A stretch of 64,000 nucleotides of DNA from Enchytraeus crypticus (lineage: Eukaryota > Annelida > Clitellata > Enchytraeida > Enchytraeidae). Both the position numbers and the translations under genes were made by a program. The notes under the pieces were generated by a model. It was not told the DNA's origin. It worked only from the letters and a program-made list of their open reading frames with translations, and searched no databases. The stretch spans positions 793,501-857,500 of the forward strand of contig CAJHZI010000438.1 of NCBI GenBank assembly GCA_905160935.1, in the 5' to 3' direction. Shown here one piece after another: positions 36,001 to 64,000 of the stretch. Position 1 is the first letter of the stretch. Each line of letters opens with the position of its first letter.

Positions 36001-37809
36001 CTGAACGCCAGTCAACTACATAAGTTGACTTTTGGATTGTGGAAGAGAGAAAATAGCTCAGTTGTATCTGAGGAGAAGCTTGTGAAGAGCGACGAAGTTG
36101 CCGCCGCTCAAACATTGTGCGAGATGAGATTCTGTAGTGCGGAGAAGCTCTCGCTGTTCGATGATGACGATGATCTGGGTGAGACTGATAGCGAGAACAT
36201 GGACAAGATCGATCTACATCACACAGCAGGAGCAAGTGGAGGAAAAGAAGAAAGCAAACCAGAAAAAATATCAAACGTTTCTGAAGAGACTCTTCAGAAT
36301 GGTCACACTGTTGGTGATAACGTGGCAAGAACAAGAGAAAGAAGAGACACGAAAACGTCCTCATTGGATGAAGAGAAATATAGAATGGAAAGACTCTTGG
36401 CTAAATTATCAGATGGAAGGACCAGTGGTAGATCTTCATTACCTCTCAACCAGTATGACACGTCTATATCCATACCACGTTACTACTACAAGCAGACTTC
36501 ACCCTGGTTCACAAAAACCGGTCAGGAGATAAAGTTCAAGTCGCCGAGTTACACGTCATTTAAATCACTCTACCAACCCTCCAGTTCTGATTTCAAATTT
36601 CACTCGTGGTCATCTGACAACGGTTACAATGCAAAGAAACCGCAAAGTCATTTACACTCGGGAGTTAGCTATAAAACTAAGTCAGATATCCAAAAGTTTA
36701 GAGAAAGGATTTCAAATAACAAAGGATGGGATGATAAAACATACAAAAATCTCAAACAGAAATTAGTTGCACTAAATCAGCGAGACAGCAAAATATCAAA
36801 TACTCCTTATGTAGGGAAGGGAAAATCATCTTATAGAAATCTTGATTCAGAAAAATTTCCCGCAAATGATAAAACATCTCGAGATCATAACGAAGATCGA
36901 CAGATGGCTTGGAATCAAAATGATGAACGATTTAGAACGACATCTGGTGCACAAGACTACGAGAAAGCACTGTCGAGAAACTATAGCAGCATATACAGAC
37001 CAGGTAGAAATGAAGCCAACACCAACTGGATGTTGAAAAAGACAGATAAGACAAGCTATAGCCTTGACCCAGAGCCTATGGGAAGTATGATATTTGGCTC
37101 ATCAAGAAGTGAATCCATACCGAAGGAGATCATTTATGATTCAAATTTATTATCACGTCCGGGAGTCAGAGATTCCTCAGACGTCTTCATTTCAGATCAA
37201 CTACATCACTCAGCTGCTTCTACCAGCCACCACCTCCAGGAATTACACATCAACGAGGATGAGAGAGATATTGACAATAGCCTCGAACAGTACAATATAG
37301 ATGACTATCCCGGATATCAGTACACTGACAACAGCCTAAGTGAAAACTATGACGACAGTCAGAGAGACTTTGATGGAAAACCACAGGACTTCTCAAGCGA
37401 AGAGGAGATAGCCAAGGAATACGTGGACGACATACATCCCAACAATCATCAAGCTCCCCATATCTCTGGAAGTCAAGCTCACAAAACAAGAATAAACCAA
37501 GACTTTCTAAATGGAGATGAAACTTCAGAAGAAGCAGCAAAAAGATGGGGTAACCGGGTGGGCAGGACTGTTGAACACTGGAGCAAGGCGCTGCCGGTGA
37601 AGAAGGAGGAGAAGAGATGGGGTAATAGAGTAGGGAGACGAGGCGAGGCCCTGAGTAAGACTATCGATAGAACTCTGGCAGGGGCTCTCATCGACATAGC
37701 CCGACTGAACAAGCGCTGGACGAGCAGGGTCTGCGCTGATGCTCGCTGCCGGCCCTTCCAGGGGGACAGGGCCGCCTTCGTGGCCTGCGGGCAGGCCTTC
37801 TGCTCCTGA
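33008..37809 (+). CDS. Secreted prohormone-like precursor with two WGNRVG cassettes (2 exons)
   Basis: Exons 33008-33110 and 35264-37809 join in phase 1 (donor GTAG/GTTAGT, acceptor TTAAACAG), giving 882 codons plus stop; an in-frame TAA just before 35264 rules out simple extension. Exon 1 supplies a signal-anchor-like start ending RVLLLLTISFLLIV. Exon 2 is a long hydrophilic, Gln-rich then Ser/Asp/Lys-rich spacer with many KR, RR and KK sites. The C-terminal 90 residues look like the product region: KR-WGNRVG-R (W796), KR-WGNRVG-RR (W820), then KR-WTSRV continuing to the end with four Cys (858, 863, 876, 881; spacing C-x4-C-x12-C-x4-C). V-G-R(R) is an amidation context, so two copies of WGNRV-amide and one disulfide peptide of 30 residues are predicted. 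I do not recognise the family. Exon 1 is assigned by phase and hydrophobicity, not homology. Poly(A) signals AATAAA lie at 38222 and 38243. Confidence 0.72.
33121..33295. repeat. (GAAT)n array in prohormone intron
   Basis: About 175 bp of GAATGAAT with GAGT, GATT and GAAC variants. Confidence 0.93.
33296..33590 (+). repeat. Repeat E, copy 2
   Basis: Matches 12285-12560 through GTAGCAATTTCTGGAGCCTAGG, CGCTCACCAACTGAATG and CTTTTCTGACGTTGG, ending CACAACATGGGGAATGAATG. Flanked by GAAT arrays on both sides. Confidence 0.85.
34111..34247 (+). repeat. SINE-A copy
   Basis: CGGCTGGAGCCAGTGGC head, B box GGTTCAAATCC at about 34175, TGAGGAAACTGACGTTAACATTAGC end. In the prohormone intron. Confidence 0.9.
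34665..34745 (-). repeat. tRNA-like SINE-C head
   Basis: On the minus strand, AAATGGCGTAATGGTTAGAG supplies an A box and GGTTCAAAGCC a B box with tRNA spacing. No perfect cloverleaf could be drawn and no CCA-proximal acceptor stem is seen, so it is a SINE head rather than a working tRNA gene. Confidence 0.6.
34880..35150 (+). repeat. Repeat D, most complete copy
   Basis: Both halves are joined: CTCTTAGTGCACTGCCTACTGG, GTTATATAACGCC, CCTCTTCCTGTCTACATATGAG, then TTCTTGGGGGATTCTGCG, then CAGTGGCGCCATTCCCTGAG. In the prohormone intron. Confidence 0.8.
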
Positions 37810-37901
37810 GGAACGGCCGAGAGGTCGAGAGATCTGTCAGAGGTGTCGCAGAGCTTCAGGCTAACTGAGGCACACTCACACACAGCAGCGGTTCCAAACT
37901 A

Positions 37902-37943
<42 letters not shown>

Positions 37944-38394
37944 TAGACAGACAGACATACAGACAGACAAACAAAGAGAGATATGTGCTTATTTCAGAAT
38001 CAGCATCAAATCACTGAAAATGAAATTGGCTACGGGAGACTTTCGCCAAACTTCTCAAAGATAAGTTTGTAGGCGCATCTACAGTCTGAAAGTTAGCCGA
38101 TTCCTTTTAAATAACGATACGTGATTCAAATTTGACTGCGTTAGATGACACTTGAGTAGAGTGTGTCTGAATTTAATTTCAGAGATTTGTAATCGTCTCC
38201 GATTATTTACAGTAGAGTGCTAATAAAAAGGCAGAATTTACTAATAAATAACTGAATTACTGAAAACTTAAAGCGTTGGCGTGTATTTGAATATTTATGT
38301 AGTCAACTAGTCAACTTTAAAGAGCCTCTAATTTACTTTATCTTATATAATGTATTCATAAAATATAGGCCATAATATGTTTAACATTTATAAC
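37810..38394 (+). other. Presumed prohormone 3' UTR and downstream sequence
   Basis: A GA array at 37900-37942 follows the stop, then ACAG/ACAT units to 37970. AATAAA occurs at 38222-38227 and 38243-38248. Confidence 0.5.
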
Positions 38395-38484
38395 GGCAAT
38401 GATGATGAAAATGATGAAGAAAAAAGTATTAGAAGTATAAAAGGAAGAAAATGAGATGATTATGATGCTGCTGCTGATGATGAA

Positions 38485-38530
<46 letters not shown>

Positions 38531-38548
38531 GTGATGATGATAAGCAGT
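38395..38548. repeat. (GAT)n-rich region
   Basis: GATGATGAT run at 38480-38545, preceded by diverged AATGATGAAG units. Confidence 0.92.
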
Positions 38549-38767
38549 TGGTTAGACCATTTTAACGTCATCTCGCAGTACAATCATTAAAGTGTACACG
38601 AAGCTTTCAATATCGATGGCGAGAGAAATCCAAAGTTCCTACATGTTTATCCGTCAACCCATAAAATAAAAAATGCAATCTAATGCTACGAATTATAATG
38701 AATATATAATTATCTAATTATATTAGTTATCTAATTATTATCTAATTATATTATCTAATTATATTTC

Positions 38768-38932
38768 ATGGGTTCGAATCCCGGCCGCGCTGATCTGAGA
38801 GTAAAATCTCGGACATTCACTGGACTGGTTATACGGAAAATGGTCTAAATTGCCTAACGGATTTAACATGTGGTTTTAGAAGTGATAGATATCAACATTG
38901 TTGATTATTCACTATAATGCGTGTTTACTTTA
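38768..38932 (+). repeat. SINE-B body
   Basis: GGGTTCGAATCCCGGCCGCGC (consensus B box), then CTGATCTGAGAGTAAAATCTC, GGACATTCACTGGACTGG, ACGGATTTAACATGTGG and TTCACTATAATGCG. Confidence 0.88.
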
Positions 38933-39009
38933 TTAATTATACTGAATATCGAATTTTAACCTAATTATATTCTATATTTTTGTATCAACCATAATATATA
39001 GTATAAAAA

Positions 39010-39440
39010 GACATAAAAGTTGCACCAACAACATACTGTATAATTGGAGCATTACTGAGATGATAACTACATCAAATGCATGCTCTATTGAGCCAAATCT
39101 AAGCTGATGAACCAAACAGAAACAAAATATTCCAAAATGGTGCAAAATCTTAAATCCAGAAAGCCAGTCCAACGATGAGGAGTTATAGAGATAGGGAACT
39201 ATACGTGTAATTGGTCGCAACTTTACGGACATCCTGCAGATGAAAAAGAGACACGGAAAAGGTCTTCAACTGCCTACGAAACTGTTCTAAGGAAACCAAC
39301 GGCTTATTCGATAGAAAAGCTGACTTCCAAAAGCTGTTCTGATGAAAAGATGGAGAGATTGTAGTGCGTTTAACGTCAAGGTTCAGAAGCACAAGGCTTC
39401 TTTTTAAGACGACTCGACACACTCGAGCTACTGTCACAAA
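39010..39440 (-). pseudogene. LINE-1x 3' fragment, minus orientation
   Basis: On the minus strand, a frame with SFHQNSFWKSAFLSNKP, then SLEQFRRQLKTF, aligns with the C-terminus of the 8800 copy (QIWNSLP, then LYEQFHRRLKSF). A 3' UTR remnant with TTGGACTGGCTTTCTGG follows towards 39010. Confidence 0.65.
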
Positions 39441-41300
39441 GATTAAGGTTACAGTAAGTTACTGTGGTGTTTTTGATTTTATTGGTTTTCTAGATCTGAA
39501 TGCAGCGTACTTGAATACTCTTCATTTAGGCAAACAGACGTACAAGCAGACATACATGCAGACATACATGTACAAATAGATCACATACTCTTCATCTATA
39601 CATGCAGGAGTATACATGCAGGCATACATGCAGACAAACATACAGACATACATATAGAACACCGGTAGGCCTTCAAGTAAAATTATATAGTGCCTATATA
39701 AGTGACATTTTCACAGCGGTTATCTGCCTACATATCGGTTATCCGTTCACCGGTTGCAATACGCAGAAAATTATTAAAGATGTCCCCATGTATTCTTAAT
39801 GAGGAATTATTTATGAGACGATTTATGAATCTAAAACTCATTGGCACGAGTTCTAGATTGTGAGGCAGAATGAACGGATTGATTGTAGTAGGTGCGTTTC
39901 TTCCCAAACTCGACAATATACCCCAAGTACGAGTCCGTAGAACTGTCCGAATCTAACCATATCTAGGTATGGAATGTCTGGAAAGCAGATCGGATCTAAC
40001 CATGTCCGGATATGGAATGCCTGGAAAGCGCATCGGATCTGACTTTTCTTTGCGCCCCTATTGGCACTTTTTGTAGGTGGAACTTATGGAACGCTAATGA
40101 TTATTAAAGTGTTATGATTTGAGGGACTTTATGATAAAAGTTGTTTGCTTGAGTCTCTTTCTGCCAAAGGTCATTGTCACAATCTCCAAGCCTCTCAGGT
40201 AATATCTTAAAATCGTAAAGACCTTTACATTAGTGTATGTGAACACTCGCAAAATGAATATAATATAGCCTACATTGGCCAATAGCTGAGTGGAACTTTG
40301 TTCCATCCAATCCTAAAAAGGAAAGGGTACGCATGGGAAAGTCGTTCCTACTAAGATCTACGATTTCTAATAGGAACGCCATTCCCATCTGAAAAGAGGC
40401 AACGGAACAGCGTTCCTATACGTTCCCGCAGAATTCCACCACTGGATGTAAGTGAATAAGGTACAGCAAGAACATACTGCTCGAGCAGTCATTTATGGAA
40501 GTTCATTTAATAATCGAGACAAGAGACGCATTTGAATTACGACGTGTCATCATGCAGTGATGTAAGATCTATAGCGACTTTTGAATATTCATGAGCAGAT
40601 ATAAAAGAATAATGACAAGTTGAGTGCAAAAAATTCCTCTTCGACGTTATATAAAATTTGATAAGAGTTATCAACCAGACTCAACCAGTTTTCAACAGAA
40701 GCAAAGCAATAAGCTTACTTAGTTAAGATTTAGTATTTCGTTTGAAAAATAAGACTTAAGACTTAGTTAATAGCCTAAAGAATTAGGCCTACTTAGGCAA
40801 TTGATAATGAATGAGCATATAGCATCTTTTAGGAAATATTTAGGTCTGGCCTGTGGCTATGGCAGGCAATTTAGGATGGCAAAAAGAAGAATTAAAAGTG
40901 ACACGTATTGTAGGTTCTTCAAACGGGCACATTTAAACATTAAAAAGCTCTTGTAGCTGAAAATTTACATAAGTCCACTGAAATTTTCTCCTGTCGAAAC
41001 TTTGTTCATAGTTTTCCAATTTTTTCCCTCAGAGAGTTTAATTGTTAGTGATCTATTTATATGGGCTTACATGAAGCCGCCTCCTAAATGAACTTTTTAG
41101 TAACTGCATAGGACAATTGACAGGAATATAGGGCCTATATCGATTTTAATGGGTGAAGTGGGTATAAATCCTCCGGCTGGGGGGGGGGGAGCAATTGCCT
41201 CAGATAACAGATATGTTAAAAGAGCTTTGTCTGCTTTGTAATATACATATGTAGCTCGATATATCAGTCATTGCAAACTACAATATATAGGAATATACTG
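39441..41300. other. No gene found in about 1.9 kb
   Basis: Includes an ACATACATGCAG-type short repeat at 39530-39660, a doubled GTCCGAATCTAACCATATCTAGG / GATCGGATCTAACCATGTCCGG unit at 39945-40050 and a G run at 41179-41188. No conserved ORF. Confidence 0.45.
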
Positions 41301-41304
41301 TATA

Positions 41305-41610
41305 TAATGGAATTCTCTTCCCTCCACTTTACGCACCCCCTCATCTTCTGCTGATCATCCTTTCCTTTCATATGAACAGTTTCATAGACGATTGAAGGCT
41401 TTTCTTTTTGACCACTCATATTCAACCTTTGCACATGAACTGAGACCAACACGTAAACCTCCATTCTACTAGTACCCTTCCTTGGACTGAACTCTCGGAT
41501 TTTAGATCGCACCGTTTTTGGACCCCACACTCTGCTCATCAGATTTGATTTGGTACCACAGTGCTCAATGTTGTCATTGACGACAGTAGCACTCTAATTT
41601 TGTGGTTGTT
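41305..41610 (+). pseudogene. LINE-1x 3' fragment
   Basis: ATGGAATTCTCTTCCCTCCAC, then TATGAACAGTTTCATAGACG, then CCTTGGACTGAACTCTCGG, then CACACTCTGCTCATCAG, then GTGCTCAATGTTGTCATTG and CACTCTAATTTTGTGG. Confidence 0.88.
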
Positions 41611-41704
41611 GTTAGGCTATATGGAAGTTAATAATTGTGTACATATAGATAATAATAATAAACTATAGTTAGAATTTTGGACCAACAAAAATTATATACG
41701 ATAT

Positions 41705-41830
41705 AAGGTGCTACTGTTGTCCAAGAGAATATGGAGCAATGTCACAATGTGAAACCGAATCATAACCGATGAGCAGAGTGAGCGGTTCAAAAACAATGCG
41801 AGCCAAAATACGGGTAACAGTGCAAGGGAG
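41705..41830 (-). repeat. LINE-1x extreme 3' end, minus orientation
   Basis: Reverse complement reads TCACTCTGCTCATCGGTTATG and ends GGACAACAGTAGCACC, the family terminus. It faces the plus copy at 41305-41610. Confidence 0.7.
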
Positions 41831-42594
41831 GGTACATGATTTTATGTTTTTAAAAGAATGCTTCACTTTCAATGGAAAAATTCTGACAACATTGACCTTA
41901 GAGTGCATTCTTATAAAGCCACGCCTACCGCAATTAACAAAGCCAGTGATTAATTTCAAATTCTAAATAGTTACGAGAAATACAAATGTTTAAAATAGTT
42001 CATTTGATATAGAGTAATAAGTTAAAATTGCTTTGCAACATTTCATACTCTTAAAATGACATTTTTGTAGTTAATAAGTGACTTTTTATTGCAAAGAGGC
42101 GGGTCCAGTCGCAAGGTCTACTTCCTGACATAGGCCTCTTCAATCATATTGTGATTTATTTACAATTCTGCCATTCCTAGCACAAATGCATGTAAAGCCA
42201 AAGTTCATAGTTACTTTTGCGTACAGGTGTTTTCAACCTTTTTCAGCTTGCAATATTCGCGAAATAAAATTATGCTAATTTATTGACGTAGTGGTTTTTA
42301 TCTTTCTTCATCTAGTACCATTTAGTTCTGTGAAACAAATAGGCCTAATTATAATTCCTCACCGTTGGGTTAGCTCTTTTATTGGGTAATGAATTTTTAC
42401 CATTTCTGGACCTTTTTATTCGTTTACTTGGCTTTCATTCTCGACGCCTACAACAATCTAATAGGCAGACATTTGGTTAGGATTAATTAATAGCTTGCTA
42501 GAGTGAATTCATACGTAATTGAACTATGATTTTTAGTGCACTATTGCAATAAATTTGCAGACAAGAATAACTTGACTGATTTTTTGATTGACAT

Positions 42595-42730
42595 TTGGAC
42601 TCATCGATTTTAAGATTTTGTAATTTGCAACGTTTTGGACCTTCTTTTTGCTCACCGGTTTGGATTTGTCTCAATAGATTTGTCTCAATAGTGCTCGATG
42701 TTGTCATGGACGACAGTAGCACTCAATAAG
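42595..42730 (+). repeat. LINE-1x extreme 3' end
   Basis: CGTTTTGGACCTTCTTTTTGC, a 17-bp doubled GATTTGTCTCAATA, then GTGCTCGATGTTGTCATGG and ACAGTAGCACTC. Confidence 0.75.
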
Positions 42731-42848
42731 AGTTAATAATAACTATTGACTGAGGGTAGTTTATTTATTTGCTAATCACCATAACATCATTCGGTGTCGA
42801 TGTTGTCAAGATATCCAACCGAAGATTACTATGCATGCATTTAATTGA

Positions 42849-42918
42849 ATTCAAATTCTTAGCACTCCAGTCACTGATATCACTTTCGAGAGATGAAACA
42901 AACGTTAGCAATTAACGG
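42849..42918 (+). repeat. SINE-A fragment
   Basis: TTCAAATTCTTAGC, then CACTGATATCACTTTCGAGAG, then AAACGTTAGC, a diverged 3' half. Confidence 0.55.
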
Positions 42919-42974
42919 CTCTAATTTGAGGCTTTTTAATGAAACATTTCCTCAAATGATTTTGAAATAATATT

Positions 42975-43085
42975 AAATAATAATAAAGGCTTAACGTCCG
43001 TTCTTCTTACAGGGATGTGTTAAGGGACGTCCAAAATCACATGTCACTACAAATCGATTCATCCAAACGATCTGAAAAACATGTG
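42975..43085 (-). repeat. Repeat T copy
   Basis: AATAATAATAAAGGCTTAACGTCCG, then GTTAAGGGACGTCC, then CATGTCACTACAAATCGATTC. Confidence 0.82.
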
Positions 43086-43213
43086 CTGCTTATAATAATA
43101 ATTATCTATTAAATAGAAAATAGCTAATTCAGATACTAATCCTGGTAAATTTTATAGATATATTTTATAATGTTATGATATATTTTATTTTATTTGATAT
43201 GCTATATTTTAGA

Positions 43214-43450
43214 ATGTCTAAATAGCGTAGGGTTAACGTCATGAAGTTTTAAATGACAAATCCTGAGATGATTTGAATCCTCGTGGGTTCGAATCCCGGC
43301 CGCGCTGATCTGAGAGTAAAATCTCGGACATTCACTGGACTGGTTATACGGAAAATGGTCTAAATTGCCTAACGGATTAAACATGTGGTTTTAAAAGTGA
43401 TAGATATCAACATAGTTTATTATTCACTATAATGCGTATTTACTTTACTT
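43214..43450 (+). repeat. SINE-B, most complete copy
   Basis: Head ATGTCTAAATAGCGTAGGG and TAACGTCATGAAG; B box GGTTCGAATCCCGG at about 43287; full body to TATTTACTTTACTTT. Followed by a TC/TCTG array at 43455-43560. Confidence 0.88.
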
Positions 43451-43470
43451 TTAACTTTCTCTCTCTCTTC

Positions 43471-43515
<45 letters not shown>

Positions 43516-43560
43516 GTCTCTCACTCACACATACTCTCTCCCTCTCTCCCTCTGGTTGAT

Positions 43561-44723
43561 AACCACTACATTTTCCAATAGAAATGTTTGTGGATATGGT
43601 ATAGGATTAGCGCAACGGCAAAGTAGTCGCCATTTTTGCTCATCCGCTCTTACACGTATGGACAAAAGATTTATTGAATTTATTGAATTATTTGTAAAAA
43701 TATTAATTATTAAAAAATAGTTTAAATGTTGAATTTGTGAATATGTATAAGTATATGTAGATTTGAATGAGAAAAATTATACGGATGAATAGGATTAACT
43801 TATTGATTTTTTATGACTGATATAGCATGTCGCACGATGTCCTCATTACGGCTGCCTGTTTTTAAGTATTCAATGTCATCGTAGATGTGACTGATATTCT
43901 TTCAACTTAATTTTTGATCGCGGACAAATGCTTTCGTAACATTATTAAATATCTAGTTGTCAAATATTTACTTTTAGTTTTAGACCAAATGCAAAATGTA
44001 ATCCAATAGTTAAAGGAGATGCACTATTTTATGATAAGCACAAGTTTAACTCTTAATTCCTTTCATGCCTTTTTAAATCCAATTGATGCTTATATAAATA
44101 ACAATTTTATTATATATTTATTTTTAGGTCAGCCTAAGGTTTTAGAATCATCGTGTATTAGGGAGAAGGTTAAGTTTCAATGATAGTCTAACACAAGACA
44201 GTTATTCTTCCATCTAATTTAAGCAGTATTGTGATATCATTGGATGAATTATTATTTTCAAGCTTCATGATATGCAGTCGCATCTAATTATTTTCCGAGT
44301 TAGATTTTAAAATGTCCTTTTTTAAATTTTCGCTTGGATAATTTTGATCAGAAGCAAACAGCGCAGAAAGCAGTTCTTTGTGACTCGGTCCCTATTTAAG
44401 ACAAAAATAGCATAAATATTTGCACCGCATTTTTTGTTTAATCATCCCATTTCTGTTAATTCTAGAATTTTTAATACGTTTATTGTTAGATATCGTTGCT
44501 TAATTTTCTTGATCGGTAAATGTAAAATGGAGGTTCAGCTGTTAAATTCTTAAATTCAGAACATATGGATTTGCTTGTTTTTTGTAGAACTGTTCAGATC
44601 ACTTTCTGAAAATTAGATTATTAAAGAAATTGAATTAAAGATCCTCATTGGAGCATTACTGAAGCTTATGAGCTGGAGTTGTTTGATATCAGCGACCGTG
44701 GTGATATATTAGTTTGATCTAGA
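43561..44723. other. Upstream region of OGT, no other gene
   Basis: AT-rich. An acceptor-like GATCTAG lies two bases before the OGT ATG, so non-coding 5' exons could lie here or further upstream. No promoter motif can be assigned. Confidence 0.45.
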
Positions 44724-63292
<18,569 letters not shown>

Positions 63293-64000
63293 GCCATCAT
63301 AAGCCGTCGCCGTGTTCCGCCATCTTTTGTTTGGGTCGACCTGTATTCTTCAGCGACTACCGCTAGATCGTTGTCTCCGAGAGCTCTGTCGGTCTCAGCA
63401 CGTTACTGGAGTATCGTAAAATATATTTTATTCAATTTTGAAAAATTCACCCGTTTTAGAGTTTGTCCGTTTTATCATGTTTGGAAAATGCATGCAAATA
63501 CTGCAACGTCTTCAGTTTGAGTGTTTAATGTGCATTTTATGAGCGAGATTGTTGGATGCTGAAGCTCTCAGTTTCCCATTTGTTGCCTATAAACTGGGGA
63601 TTATCTTAACCTACGAGGCATTTCAGGAGGCTTTGTATCACTTTTCCCAAAGAACTCAGGACTCCAGTCCCTAAGTTTGGACTCCAGTAACGTTTACTTT
63701 CCCCTTCTTACTCGCTGTAATTGTCGCGAAGCTTATTTCTCGTCCTCCGCCGTCGTCGTTCTCTTCTATCTATTCTTAGTTGATGTGCATTGTCCTGATG
63801 GAAGCATTTTTTGTTCGTTTGTTAAATGAAGCAGCTAGTTGAGCGTTGCCTAACATTTTGTGAAACTTTGCCAAGTAATTGTGAATTTTCAAAGAATACA
63901 GTTATATTTTATGAACTGGCTTTTGATTTGATTTTGTGTTCATTCACGCAAGCTGGCTTACGCTGTAATATTCGCTAAGTTTAAGGCTCGACTCATTTGA
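63293..64000 (+). other. OGT 3' UTR / downstream
   Basis: No AATAAA was seen on the plus strand to the end of the window; AATACA near 63895 is a weak alternative. No further gene. Confidence 0.5.

Overview
This is nuclear DNA from an intron-rich, repeat-rich invertebrate animal. The genes are split by GT/AG introns, intergenic and intronic DNA is AT-rich, and the window is full of SINEs, decayed LINEs, a dead piggyBac element and many micro- and minisatellites. A radial-spoke gene points to motile cilia or flagella. I cannot name the species; a marine spiralian-type invertebrate is only a guess from the overall style. Gene models below were built by hand from conserved protein segments, splice sites and codon phase. 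No database search was run.

Layout. (1) 463-6560, minus strand: the 5' part (8 coding exons, 671 codons) of RPAP1; the rest lies beyond the left edge. (2) 6586-10900: LINE, SINE and AT-repeat debris. (3) 10920-17937, minus strand: a complete 10-exon RSPH14 gene, 344 codons plus stop. (4) 17938-33007: about 15 kb without a recognised host gene, holding LINE 3' ends, SINEs, a 1.9 kb piggyBac relic with both inverted ends and TTAA sites (22880-24760), minisatellites and a 1.1 kb block of GA/AT/GATA arrays. (5) 33008-37809, plus strand: a two-exon secreted prohormone-like gene of 882 codons plus stop, with two dibasic-flanked WGNRVG cassettes and a four-cysteine C-terminal peptide; I do not recognise the family. 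(6) 37810-44723: repeats only. (7) 44724-63292, plus strand: a complete 20-exon OGT gene (O-GlcNAc transferase), 1046 codons plus stop, the same length as I recall for the long human isoform.

The most unusual signal is in gene architecture. In RSPH14 and in OGT, introns carry decayed partial copies of the neighbouring exon, usually the 3' splice site plus the first 25-60 nt of the exon. Clear cases are RSPH14 exon 7 (five copies) and exon 3, and OGT exons 11, 14 (three copies), 18 and 19. Many of the same acceptors lie directly behind GATT-type tetranucleotide arrays that read GATT on the sense strand in all three conserved genes, and each TTGAT in such an array fits a yUnAy branch-point motif. 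This suggests microsatellite-linked duplication of acceptor regions, possibly supplying decoy or alternative 3' splice sites. RPAP1 (RNA polymerase II assembly), RSPH14 (cilia), the prohormone and OGT (nucleocytoplasmic glycosylation) have no evident shared pathway; this is ordinary animal gene neighbourhood, not an operon.
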